Part shown: positions 25,218 to 32,674 of the stretch, one piece after another | Position numbering within the stretch: position 1 is the first letter of the stretch | Layout of the letters: every line of letters begins with the position of its first letter | Source: an uncultured Lachnospiraceae bacterium | GTDB taxonomy: Bacteria; Bacillota; Clostridia; Lachnospirales; Lachnospiraceae | DNA: 41,154 bases | Reading direction: 5' to 3' | Assembly: GCA_910585205.1 (NCBI GenBank) | Contig: CAJUCC010000073.1 | Coordinates: forward strand, 1-41,154 | Position numbers and translations under genes: made by a program | The notes under the pieces: generated by a model | Seen by the model: the letters and a program-made list of their open reading frames with translations, nothing else | The model's database searches: none | Told to the model about the DNA's origin: nothing

Positions 25218-25695
25218 TTCCGCCTTCTTCCTTTCTGACCGTATTGATCCATTCCGGCAACGCTTTTTCCAGTCGTCTGCGCAGCGCCGCCGACAGCGCA
25301 GGCGAAAAGCCGGAAGACGAAATTCCCGCCGCGACATTGTCCGTCACGCAATAAGCCGGAAAATAAAACGTACATTCCTCCGGACAGTCGGCCACATTGA
25401 CCGGAATCCCGCGGCTGCGGCATACATCGGCAATTCTGCCGTTGACCGCCCGCTCGTTTGTCGCCGCAATCACCAGCGTCCAGTCGCGCGCCGTTATATC
25501 CGCATCCCGATACCTGCGCCGGATCGTCTGTACGCGCCCGGCCGTCTCCAACGCCGACGGAAATGTTTCCGCCACCACTGTGACATCCGCGCCAAAGGCC
25601 AGCAGCCCCCTGCACTTTCTGGCGGCCACCCGGCCGCCGCCCACGATCAGGCACGGTTTCCGATCCAATGAGACAAACATGGGAAAATACGCCAT
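25126..25695 (-). CDS. Precorrin-2 dehydrogenase (SirC / CysG N-terminal-like)
   Basis: This 189-residue NAD-dependent enzyme oxidises precorrin-2 to sirohydrochlorin. The N-terminal Rossmann motif LIVGGGRVAARKC (about 16-28) and the block TDNVAAGISSSGFSPALSAALR match the SirC/Met8/CysG-N family, at a typical length for a stand-alone domain. The ATG lies one base after the hemA stop with a GGAGG site inside hemA. The last 30 codons overlap the start of the HemC-CobA-HemD gene by 92 nt; that tail (RDTQERAGAGADPD) is low-complexity and may not be functional. Its product is the substrate of the CbiK domain encoded upstream. No ferrochelatase SirB is seen, so cobalamin is the likelier end product. 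Confidence 0.9.
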   Translation of the reverse strand: MAYFPMFVSLDRKPCLIVGGGRVAARKCRGLLAFGADVTVVAETFPSALETAGRVQTIRRRYRDADITARDWTLVIAATNERAVNGRIADVCRSRGIPVNVADCPEECTFYFPAYCVTDNVAAGISSSGFSPALSAALRRRLEKALPEWINTVRKEEGGNGQGNADRDTQERAGAGADPDVYRGMPGRG

Positions 25696-25696
25696 T

Positions 25697-26902
25697 CTAT
25701 TCCTCCAGTACACGCCGCAGTGCGCCGAAAAAGCCCCGCATCTCCTCATACGTCGATTCGTCCCGCACCCGGTACAAAAGCTCTTCAAAACGCAGCCGCG
25801 CAGCCGCTTCCCGCATCCCCGGTATCTCCGGCACAAGCCTGTGGAAAAACAGCTCCTTGCGCAGGGTATCCAGCCGTTCTTCTATCATCTGTTCCGCGTT
25901 TTCTCTGGCCTGCTGCTTTCTCTCGTTATTGCTGCGCGCCAGTTCACTGAAATAATCCATCTGATACAACGTCCCGTATGCACCGACACTCCTGTCAATA
26001 TCGGCCGGCACGGACAGATCCAGCCAAAGCACGGCGGGCGGCGCATCCCCCCGGCGCTCTGCCGCATCCCGCGCCCTGCGCCATGCCTCGCATGTCACCG
26101 TATAATGCGGACTGCCGGTTGCGCTGACAATCACGTCGCAGCCTCCCATCGCCGCATATCGGTCCCCGTAGGGCAGCATCTCCACGCCTTCGATGCCGAT
26201 CACCTGCCCGTCCGCGCCATGTCTTCTGCTCGTTCCCACGACGGAAATTCCCGCCTGCCCTATGATATTTTTCATCACCCGGCCGCCGGTATCGCCGGTA
26301 ATGCCGATTATCATCACTCTGGCCCGCGGCAGATTGTGCTCTCTGATATGGCGCAGGACCGTGCCGGCCGCCAGTGTGGCCACGGATACGGAGGTTTTCG
26401 AAAGACTCGTATCCGTTTTGATCTTTTTTGCACAGGTAATCGCGCTTTTGAAAATCGTATTCAGGGCAAATCCCGTACAGCCCGCTTCCTTCGCCTGATA
26501 ATAGGCCGCCTTGACCTGTCCCAGTATTTCATCCTCGCCCATTACCATGGAGTCCACACCGCTTGCCACCCGGTGCAGGTGACGCAGCGCGCCGGTTCCG
26601 GAATAACAGTTCCCGTATTTCCTGCACAGTTCCATGGGAATTCCCCTGGCCGCGCAGATCGCTTCTTCCATCCGTTCCCATCTGCGCTGCACAGACTCCG
26701 CGCCGTTTTCCCCTTCCCGCTCCTCTTCCGGAAACTGTGTGTACAGCTCCATCCGGTTACAGGTGGAAAGAATCACACTCTGCGCCATATCGCCGCTTTC
26801 CCGGCACTGCTGCAGGAAGACCCTTTGCTGTTCACCGGAAAATGCGAATCTGCTGCGCACTTCCAGCGGCGTCTTTTTATAGCTGATACTGACCACATAC
26901 AT
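25697..26902 (-). CDS. hemA: Glutamyl-tRNA reductase
   Basis: HemA reduces glutamyl-tRNA(Glu) to glutamate-1-semialdehyde with NADPH, the first step of the C5 pathway. The 401-residue sequence shows the catalytic Cys48 in VILSTCNRMELY, the VASGVDSMVMGEDEILGQVK signature (about 117-136), the NADPH-binding VMIIGITGDTGG, where the usual GxGxxG is altered, and a C-terminal helical dimerisation region. The ATG lies 20 nt after the CbiK-CbiL stop with a GGGA site. The GITGDTGG variant of the nucleotide-binding loop is noteworthy but may still bind NADPH. Confidence 0.94.
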   Translation of the reverse strand: MYVVSISYKKTPLEVRSRFAFSGEQQRVFLQQCRESGDMAQSVILSTCNRMELYTQFPEEEREGENGAESVQRRWERMEEAICAARGIPMELCRKYGNCYSGTGALRHLHRVASGVDSMVMGEDEILGQVKAAYYQAKEAGCTGFALNTIFKSAITCAKKIKTDTSLSKTSVSVATLAAGTVLRHIREHNLPRARVMIIGITGDTGGRVMKNIIGQAGISVVGTSRRHGADGQVIGIEGVEMLPYGDRYAAMGGCDVIVSATGSPHYTVTCEAWRRARDAAERRGDAPPAVLWLDLSVPADIDRSVGAYGTLYQMDYFSELARSNNERKQQARENAEQMIEERLDTLRKELFFHRLVPEIPGMREAAARLRFEELLYRVRDESTYEEMRGFFGALRRVLEE

Positions 26903-26922
26903 AATCGTTCCCGCTCCCGGTA

Positions 26923-28422
26923 TCAGGGGACCAGAATCGTCGTAAAATAAGAATTCCGCTCCGTATCTTCATCCAGCCCCCAACAGATTTCCTGTGTTTC
27001 CATGCCGCAGTCCTTGACCATGGACGCTTTTTCATACAGACCTTCCTCCCGGAGCGCCTGTTTGATCTCCGGCAGATGCTTTCCGCTCTTCATCAGTACC
27101 TTGCTGCCCGGAAGCCGCAGACTTTCCTCCAGTCCGTCGTATCCGGCAGGAATAATGTGCAGCGGCTCGGATATACTCGTCAGGCTCCTGCCGAGCGCGG
27201 CCGCACAGGCACAGAAACTGTTGACGCCCGGCACAAGCGCCACCTCATATCCCATCGCCTGCAGCGGCGCCGCCAGATAGGAAACCGTGGCATAGACCGA
27301 CACATCGCCGAGTGTCACCATCCCCACATTTTTTCCGGCCGCCAGCAGTTCTCCGATCTGTTCCGCCAGCCCGTTGTAGATGCGGCTGCGCACCGCCTCA
27401 TCCCTGGTCATCTGCAGATCCAGATACAGGAATTCTTTCTGCTCCAGCTCCAGATAATCGGAAAACGGACCGCCAAACAGTTCCGCGATCCGCTCCTGCG
27501 CCTTCCGTACAATGGACAGTGCAATCGTACGGCCATAACCGGTCCGCGGAACTGCCAGCACATCGCAGCGGCGGATGCAGTCCGCCCCGTCCAGCGTGAG
27601 GCTGCCGCCCGCGCCGGGTCCCACGCTGATTCCGTAAAAAATGCCGCTGAGACATTTTCTGCACTTGCGCACATATTGTCTGCGGATTTCAGGATACGAC
27701 CCCATTCCGTGCAGGACACATGTCACCGCATACCCGCGGGCTTCACAGATGTGCTTCCAACTGTCCGCTTCCCCGCCCGCCATATCATGAAGCGCATGCT
27801 CGCCCGCCACCAGCATAAACGGAATCAGCCGAATCCTGCGGATCCGCGTTTCATGGGCCAGTGTTTCCAATATCTCTTCCAGTGCGGGAACGCCTTCGAC
27901 CGTAGCCATGAAATACCGGCCGCTGCCGTCCTTTTGCAGCCGTTTCCCGATCTTTTCATAAGCCCGGTTCGCCTCGTGCCAGGTGCCGTGCCCCATAAAA
28001 ATACAAGCCTCATCCGCTGCCGGACGAAACCTGCCGCACATCGCACTGACAACCGTGTCATAATCTTCTTCCTGCATCAGCAGCGGCTCCCCGATCTTTA
28101 AAAAGGAAAAATGTTCCTTCCACCGTAATGTCTCCGCTTTCAGCCTGTCATATTCCTCGCCCGGGATCAAATGCGTCGGCTGAACCCAGACATGGGTATA
28201 CCCGTCCGCGGAAAACGCTTCCAGCGCCTGCGCAACACCCGGAATATGCAGGCCCCGCTCCGCCAGTTTTCTGCGGACTGTGGCGCTGGTAAAGGCACGG
28301 CGCACCGTATATTCCGGAAATGCCTGCTCCCAGTCCCGCTCCAGCGCTGCGATCGCCTCTTTCTCTGCCTGGTCATGTGTCGTTCCGAAGCTGACTGCCA
28401 GTATCGCTTTTTTTACTGTCAC
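26923..28422 (-). CDS. CbiK-CbiL fusion: sirohydrochlorin cobaltochelatase and cobalt-precorrin-2 C20-methyltransferase
   Basis: This 499-residue two-domain enzyme inserts cobalt into sirohydrochlorin and then methylates C20, the first two steps specific to anaerobic cobalamin synthesis. CbiK (about 1-255) begins KKAILAVSFGTTH and has metal-site histidines at 145 (FMGHGTWHE) and 209 (VAGEHALHDMAGG). CbiL (about 260-499) begins FYGISVGPGAGGSLTLDG and continues with VGMVTLGDVSVYATVSYL and VPGVNSFCACAAALG, the SAM-methyltransferase blocks. The frame is continuous through the junction. The start is GTG at 28422 with GGAG seven bases upstream. A nine-codon upstream frame ends over this start. It heads the tetrapyrrole operon; other cbi genes are not in the window. 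Confidence 0.9.
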   Translation of the reverse strand: MTVKKAILAVSFGTTHDQAEKEAIAALERDWEQAFPEYTVRRAFTSATVRRKLAERGLHIPGVAQALEAFSADGYTHVWVQPTHLIPGEEYDRLKAETLRWKEHFSFLKIGEPLLMQEEDYDTVVSAMCGRFRPAADEACIFMGHGTWHEANRAYEKIGKRLQKDGSGRYFMATVEGVPALEEILETLAHETRIRRIRLIPFMLVAGEHALHDMAGGEADSWKHICEARGYAVTCVLHGMGSYPEIRRQYVRKCRKCLSGIFYGISVGPGAGGSLTLDGADCIRRCDVLAVPRTGYGRTIALSIVRKAQERIAELFGGPFSDYLELEQKEFLYLDLQMTRDEAVRSRIYNGLAEQIGELLAAGKNVGMVTLGDVSVYATVSYLAAPLQAMGYEVALVPGVNSFCACAAALGRSLTSISEPLHIIPAGYDGLEESLRLPGSKVLMKSGKHLPEIKQALREEGLYEKASMVKDCGMETQEICWGLDEDTERNSYFTTILVP

Positions 28423-28448
28423 GGCCTGTCTCCTTTGCTTTTCTTCAT
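28419..28448 (-). CDS. Nine-codon upstream frame overlapping the cbiK-cbiL start
   Basis: ATG at 28448 opens a frame encoding MKKSKGDRP whose TGA overlaps the GTG of cbiK-cbiL (GTGA). It has its own AAGGA site nine bases upstream and lies in the roughly 50-nt leader after the promoter. It also contains the Shine-Dalgarno of the main gene. Translation of it would couple to, or modulate, cbiK-cbiL. It may equally be chance. Confidence 0.3.
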   Translation of the reverse strand: MKKSKGDRP

Positions 28449-28480
28449 TTCGGTCTGTCCTTCGTATTATTCAATTTATT

Positions 28481-28509
28481 ATCATAACACGTTATAGAAA
28501 ATCCGTAAA
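28481..28509 (-). promoter_or_regulatory. Promoter of the cobalamin/heme operon
   Basis: The elements are -35 TTTACG (28504-28509), a 17-bp spacer and an extended -10 TGTTATGAT (hexamer 28481-28486). The leader is about 50 nt, too short for a cobalamin riboswitch, and no B12-box sequence is seen. ATAAC/GTTAT arms at 28484-28495 form a small dyad overlapping the -10 end of the spacer. Confidence 0.55.
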
Positions 28510-28596
28510 GCATGGGAAATGCAGGAATCGATAAACCGTGAACCGCTCATAAACCAGACAGGGCAGAAGCCGAAAAAGTCTGTGTTCCGCATGACG

Positions 28597-29862
28597 TCAC
28601 TCATACTTCGTATACTCTCCCTCAAAGGTAACGCCCGCTCCGCTCAGATAAGGCGCCCTGTCCAGCACAGTGAGAGAATCGTCTCCGAAATAAAGGACAA
28701 AATATTGCCCTTCCAGAAAATCGTCTCCTTCAAGTTCTTTCAGATCAAATTTTGCATATCCGCCGCCCGGGTATCTCTGATACCCGGAAGTATATTCCAG
28801 CGTTCCCCAATTTGTGCCGTTCCACGCTTCGCCGGCAACGGTAATCGTGTGATCGCTGTTTACCGTGACTTCCAGATCGGCAAACGCCCGCGCATAAGTC
28901 CCCGCAATATTGTCATTTTCAACCGAAACGCTTTGAAATCGCACCGGATAATCGCTGTAATCGTCCAGCCAGTCCGAAACGGCGCCGCCAAACATATTCA
29001 GCGGCATGGTCGTTCCATGCTCCTCGTTATTCGTATAATATAAAATCGTTTTTCCCTCATCAATCAGCAATACATAGAGGAATCCATCCGTATCGACGCA
29101 CAGCACACCACCCATATAGTCCGCGATGCCCCTCACAAATCCATCCATATAAATGCCGTCGCTGTATGTCGTACATGCCGCAACCGTTCCTGTGGTATAA
29201 AAGCAGTCCAAAAAATATGTATAGTGATCGCCCAGCACATCCCGCAAATCCGAATCCAGCTCTCTGATAAGGCCATATGGATCGTCTTCATACGCTTCCG
29301 GATCTTTGACATCCGAAACGCGGGAACGGAAAAAATACAGCAACAGCACACAGAATATGCCCGTTATGACAAGTACAATCGCTCTACGGCCAATTTTTTT
29401 TTTCTTATTCCGGACTTCTGCTTCGTCTGTATGCCCGCCCCGCAGGTTCGTCAGCAGTCTGTAAAATGCCTCGTCGGATTCCCCGCTGTAATCGATCCCC
29501 AGCTTCCCTTTCGCCCACACCGGCAGCGATTCACTCCACGTCCCGCTGAATAATACCGGAATAAACTTTTTTTCATTTCCGTTTTCATATAACTCGGCAG
29601 TAATAATATTTTTTTCATACTTTACTCCGCCCACACCCCGGTCCGCTTTCTCTTTGTACGTGGGCGTGCAGATGAAAAATACATAATCGCTTTGGTTAAT
29701 CAGTTCCATAAAATCGGTAAATCGTTCTCCCAAAGCCATATCTTTGTCAAACAAAACCGTAATATCATGCGCGCGCAGACGCGCCACAAACCGCTCGACT
29801 CTTTTGTTATGAATTTCATCCTCCCAGGAATACGAAATAAAAACCGTCATGTCATGCCCCAT
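28597..29862 (-). CDS. Membrane protein with N-terminal TIR/SEFIR-like domain and extracellular C-terminal domain
   Basis: The 421-residue protein has three parts. Residues 5-125 form a TIR/SEFIR-like domain (TVFISYSWEDEIHNKRV, VLFDKDMALGERFTDF, SDYVFFICTPTYKEK, VGGVKYEKNIITAEL, KKFIPVLF). A basic stretch (RNKKKKIGRR) precedes one transmembrane helix at about 161-178. The remaining 240 residues should be outside the cell and are beta-rich, acidic and unrecognised. TIR domains bind or cleave NAD, or mediate oligomerisation; Glu83 and Glu90 are candidate functional residues but I cannot assign catalysis. The start has a GGGGCGGGG purine-rich site; an ATG four codons later is an alternative. It sits alone between the metallophosphoesterase and the cobalamin operon. 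A sensor role is inferred. Confidence 0.78.
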   Translation of the reverse strand: MGHDMTVFISYSWEDEIHNKRVERFVARLRAHDITVLFDKDMALGERFTDFMELINQSDYVFFICTPTYKEKADRGVGGVKYEKNIITAELYENGNEKKFIPVLFSGTWSESLPVWAKGKLGIDYSGESDEAFYRLLTNLRGGHTDEAEVRNKKKKIGRRAIVLVITGIFCVLLLYFFRSRVSDVKDPEAYEDDPYGLIRELDSDLRDVLGDHYTYFLDCFYTTGTVAACTTYSDGIYMDGFVRGIADYMGGVLCVDTDGFLYVLLIDEGKTILYYTNNEEHGTTMPLNMFGGAVSDWLDDYSDYPVRFQSVSVENDNIAGTYARAFADLEVTVNSDHTITVAGEAWNGTNWGTLEYTSGYQRYPGGGYAKFDLKELEGDDFLEGQYFVLYFGDDSLTVLDRAPYLSGAGVTFEGEYTKYE

Positions 29863-29956
29863 AATAACCCCGCCCCTTTTCTCTTACGTGTTCGCTTTTG
29901 TCTTTACCGTTACCGCAATCGCCGCCACCGGTTCTGAATGACTGTATTTTCGTCTC

Positions 29957-30610
29957 TTACCTCATTTTTTCATCTGTCCGCGGATATTCCACCACATAAA
30001 AATCATAGGCGTTAATCACCGTCGTATTGCAAAAAGTATCCCGCCTTTTAAAATTACGGCTGTAATTGGCATGCACATGCCCGTGAAAGAAAAACTTGGG
30101 CCGGTATTTTTCCATCAGCATTCGGAACACGGCAAAGCCGCGGTGCGGCAGATCTTCCAGGTCGTTGACCGCGCGGGCGGGCGCATGCGCCACAAGAATG
30201 TCAAACCCTTTGTGACGCCAGAGCTTAAACCACAACCGCCGCACCCGGCTGCGCATCTGTTGTTCCGTATACTGGTTACGGGCTCCCGGAATATATTCCA
30301 TGGAGCCCCCAAGTCCCAGAATGCGGATGCCTTCATGCACATAAATGTCATCTTCAATACAGATACAGCCCTCCGGCGGTTTCTCGTCATATTTTCCGTC
30401 GTGATTGCCCCTGACATACAACACCGGCACATGGCACAGGGTTGCAAAAAACGTCAGATATTCCGGTGCCAGATCCCCGCAGGATATAATCAGATCGATG
30501 TCCTTCATCCGCTCCGGCTCATAATAATCGTACAAAAGCCGCGACTCATGGTCGGTCAGTATCATAATGCGCAATGTATCTGTACCGGTCTCAGTTTCCA
30601 TCCGCTTCAT
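29957..30610 (-). CDS. Calcineurin-like metallophosphoesterase
   Basis: This 217-residue cytosolic enzyme has the five metallophosphoesterase blocks: LTDHES (Asp about 20), ISCGDLAPE, VRGNHDGK, VAHAPAR and FHGHVHANY. Two divalent metals bind these residues and activate water to hydrolyse a phosphoester; the substrate is unknown. The ATG at 30610 overlaps the upstream BMP-domain gene by 20 nt and has a GGGGA site nine bases upstream, so the two are translationally linked. A later ATG at 30601 is possible. Confidence 0.85.
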   Translation of the reverse strand: MKRMETETGTDTLRIMILTDHESRLLYDYYEPERMKDIDLIISCGDLAPEYLTFFATLCHVPVLYVRGNHDGKYDEKPPEGCICIEDDIYVHEGIRILGLGGSMEYIPGARNQYTEQQMRSRVRRLWFKLWRHKGFDILVAHAPARAVNDLEDLPHRGFAVFRMLMEKYRPKFFFHGHVHANYSRNFKRRDTFCNTTVINAYDFYVVEYPRTDEKMR

Positions 30611-32522
30611 TTGCCTTTATCCCCTGCAGCCGTACCAACGCCTGCGCCTCCTCTGTCAGTTGTTCGAATGTGGGAATCCGTCCTGTGACATTCTCCGCCA
30701 GCCAGTCCATCGTAATGATGGCGTCGGGCTGCAATGTCTCGCCCTCTGCACAGCAAATCGTGCCGTCCTGTGAGCGAATCGGCCCGTCAAACGGCTGAAA
30801 TGTGCCGGCGCGGACGGAACGTTTCAAAAACTCGATCAGCCGGCGTGTCTCCGCGGGCATCGACTGGGAACAGATTACATCGATCACATCCGCCGACAGC
30901 CCCCACCAGTAATTGACCGCCTTTTTTCCCTTCTGTACATTGGTTTCACTGCTGCCGCTGCAAAGGTTGCGGATAATCCGTTCGTAAAATTTGCCCCAGT
31001 CCCAGATCGGTGTTGCCAGATTTTCCAGACTGCCGTCTTCCCGGCTTCTGTACAGCCCATATTCCCGGGAAGCTTCCCGGGGTGTAATCATATCGTGATC
31101 GGAGATAAACACCAGCCCTTCCTGTCGCAGACGCTCTCTGGCGCTCTGTCCTCTGATTTTAGACCATTCCAGATATATCTGCACATAGGGATTAATCATT
31201 CTGGCTCCCAGTGCAAAAGCATTGATATTGGCCATTTCTCCGTAAATCGGATAATCCGCCACATAGCCCAGACGTTCGGTGCGGGACATGGCCGCGGCGA
31301 TCGCCCCGATCAGAAATTTCGACTCATACATACGGGCATAATATGTATGAACAGACGAATACGACATTCGCACGGAACAGTTGAAAATCCGTACCTTCGG
31401 ATGCCGTATGGCAGCACGGACGCTCGGATTCACCATCTGGATGGCGATGGTAAAAATCAGGTTGCAGCCCGCCGCCACCGCCAGTTCAATGGCATTCTCG
31501 ACCTCTGCCTCTGTATTGGCATTTTCGAATGCCATTGTCTCCACTTTCCCGGCAAACGCCTGCTCCAGATGCAGCCGTCCCAGTTCATGTGCATATGTCC
31601 AGCCCGATGTCTGCGGCGTTTTGGAATACACAAAAGCAGCCTTGAACGTTTCCGGCAGCGCCGTCCCGGCAGGCAGCAGTCGGTTCAGCAGAGAAGACTT
31701 TTCGCTCTCCGGATTCTGTACCAGCGCGATCTGACTCCCTTTTTCCGCCAGCCGCACTTCTTCCCACATCTTCTGCAGGGCGCGGTGCATCTCATGCTCG
31801 GTTTCCTTTGCGGCCTGCTCATATCCGTAGATTTCAACATAGACGAGAAAAACATCGGAGACGGAAATTACCGGCTTTTCCCCGTGCGCCGTCTTCAGAG
31901 CGGAAGAAAAGCGGTCATAAACGGATGAAAACGCCTTGCGCTCCTCATCCGTCCACACTTCGCCGGTCTTTTTCCCCATCAGTTTCAGCAATTTGCGGTA
32001 GCTGCCTTCGCGGGTAAACCAAATATCATAATTCCGGGACACCTGGTAAAACTCCAGAAATTCATAATAGAGGCGGTTTTCCTTTTCATCCGTCCGCCTG
32101 GGGACAAGCCGGGTCACATTTGCGGCAATGCTGTAAGCCCCCAGAAACTTCATCACGCTCACCCGCTTATTGCCCTCCTGCACATAGAACCGGTTCATAA
32201 ATTCATATACCACGATCGGATCACGGATTCCCTCATTGATCTGATGATCGTACAGAGAAGCCCATTTGGCTCCAAATTCCGATTTTTCCGGCAAAAGCGG
32301 CATAAAATTATTGGCAAACGCATTCGTCCGCCCGGCGGTCTTCGTCCCCACCACTCTCGCGAGCGGAATATCCATCAGCCCCAGGCTGACTGTCTGCGCC
32401 ACTTCCGTATAGGATAAAATATCGTCCAGCACCGGCAGATACGGATATTGCCCCCTCGTCAGGGCCGACTGATACCCTTTTCTCCCCTGCTTCTGTGCCG
32501 CCGCATAATCTTTGACTGCCAT
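30591..32522 (-). CDS. Cytosolic BMP/PnrA-like substrate-binding-domain protein with N-terminal ParB-like region
   Basis: This 643-residue protein lacks a signal peptide, so it should be cytosolic. The N-terminal half includes a ParB/sulfiredoxin-like motif (IVVYEFMNRFYVQEGNKRVSVMKFLG split over about 103-128) and helical sequence to about 290. From about 295 onward it resembles the BMP/PnrA/Med solute-binding domain that in lipoproteins binds purine nucleosides (KAAFVYSKTPQTSGWTYAHE, GCNLIFTIAIQM, FLIGAIAAAMS, LGYVADYP, GLSADVIDV). The start has an AGGAGG site and a clear promoter; a longer frame upstream is rejected. It overlaps the metallophosphoesterase gene. A nucleoside-sensing regulatory role is plausible but inferred. 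Confidence 0.8.
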   Translation of the reverse strand: MAVKDYAAAQKQGRKGYQSALTRGQYPYLPVLDDILSYTEVAQTVSLGLMDIPLARVVGTKTAGRTNAFANNFMPLLPEKSEFGAKWASLYDHQINEGIRDPIVVYEFMNRFYVQEGNKRVSVMKFLGAYSIAANVTRLVPRRTDEKENRLYYEFLEFYQVSRNYDIWFTREGSYRKLLKLMGKKTGEVWTDEERKAFSSVYDRFSSALKTAHGEKPVISVSDVFLVYVEIYGYEQAAKETEHEMHRALQKMWEEVRLAEKGSQIALVQNPESEKSSLLNRLLPAGTALPETFKAAFVYSKTPQTSGWTYAHELGRLHLEQAFAGKVETMAFENANTEAEVENAIELAVAAGCNLIFTIAIQMVNPSVRAAIRHPKVRIFNCSVRMSYSSVHTYYARMYESKFLIGAIAAAMSRTERLGYVADYPIYGEMANINAFALGARMINPYVQIYLEWSKIRGQSARERLRQEGLVFISDHDMITPREASREYGLYRSREDGSLENLATPIWDWGKFYERIIRNLCSGSSETNVQKGKKAVNYWWGLSADVIDVICSQSMPAETRRLIEFLKRSVRAGTFQPFDGPIRSQDGTICCAEGETLQPDAIITMDWLAENVTGRIPTFEQLTEEAQALVRLQGIKANEADGN

Positions 32523-32564
32523 TTGTGTTCCTCCTCCGTAACCGTCGTTGCCAATTTTGATTTC

Positions 32565-32593
32565 ATTATATCCATGAGACCGCTTCCTGTAAA
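32565..32593 (-). promoter_or_regulatory. Promoter of the BMP-domain / metallophosphoesterase operon
   Basis: Near-consensus elements are -35 TTTACA (32588-32593), a 17-bp spacer and -10 TATAAT (32565-32570). The ATG is about 40 bp downstream. A dyad (GTATTTC 32594-32600 with GAAATAC 32615-32621) abuts the -35 and could be an operator. Confidence 0.7.
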
Positions 32594-32620
32594 GTATTTC
32601 CGGCGCCGCATTGAGAAATA

Positions 32621-32654
32621 CCCGAAAGCGCCGGAATTCAGCGGCGCTTTCGGG
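32621..32654 (-). terminator. Terminator of nifJ
   Basis: A 12-bp stem (CCCGAAAGCGCC, 32621-32632, pairing with 32643-32654) with a 10-nt loop lies 20 bp downstream of the nifJ stop. On the minus strand it is followed by TATTTCTC, a weak U-rich tail. Confidence 0.7.
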
Positions 32655-32674
32655 TGTCGGACACCAAAACAATA

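Noticed and set aside
25397..26950. A 517-residue open frame on the plus strand
   Set aside because: It is antisense to hemA and the sirC-like gene; the true genes carry catalytic motifs.
28423..28596. Cobalamin riboswitch upstream of cbiK-cbiL
   Set aside because: The leader after the predicted promoter is about 50 nt and no B12-box or matching stems were seen.
28597..32522. A complete anti-phage defence island around the TIR-like protein
   Set aside because: The neighbours are a metallophosphoesterase, a BMP-domain protein and cobalamin genes; no nuclease, cyclase, SIR2, Argonaute or toxin partner is visible.
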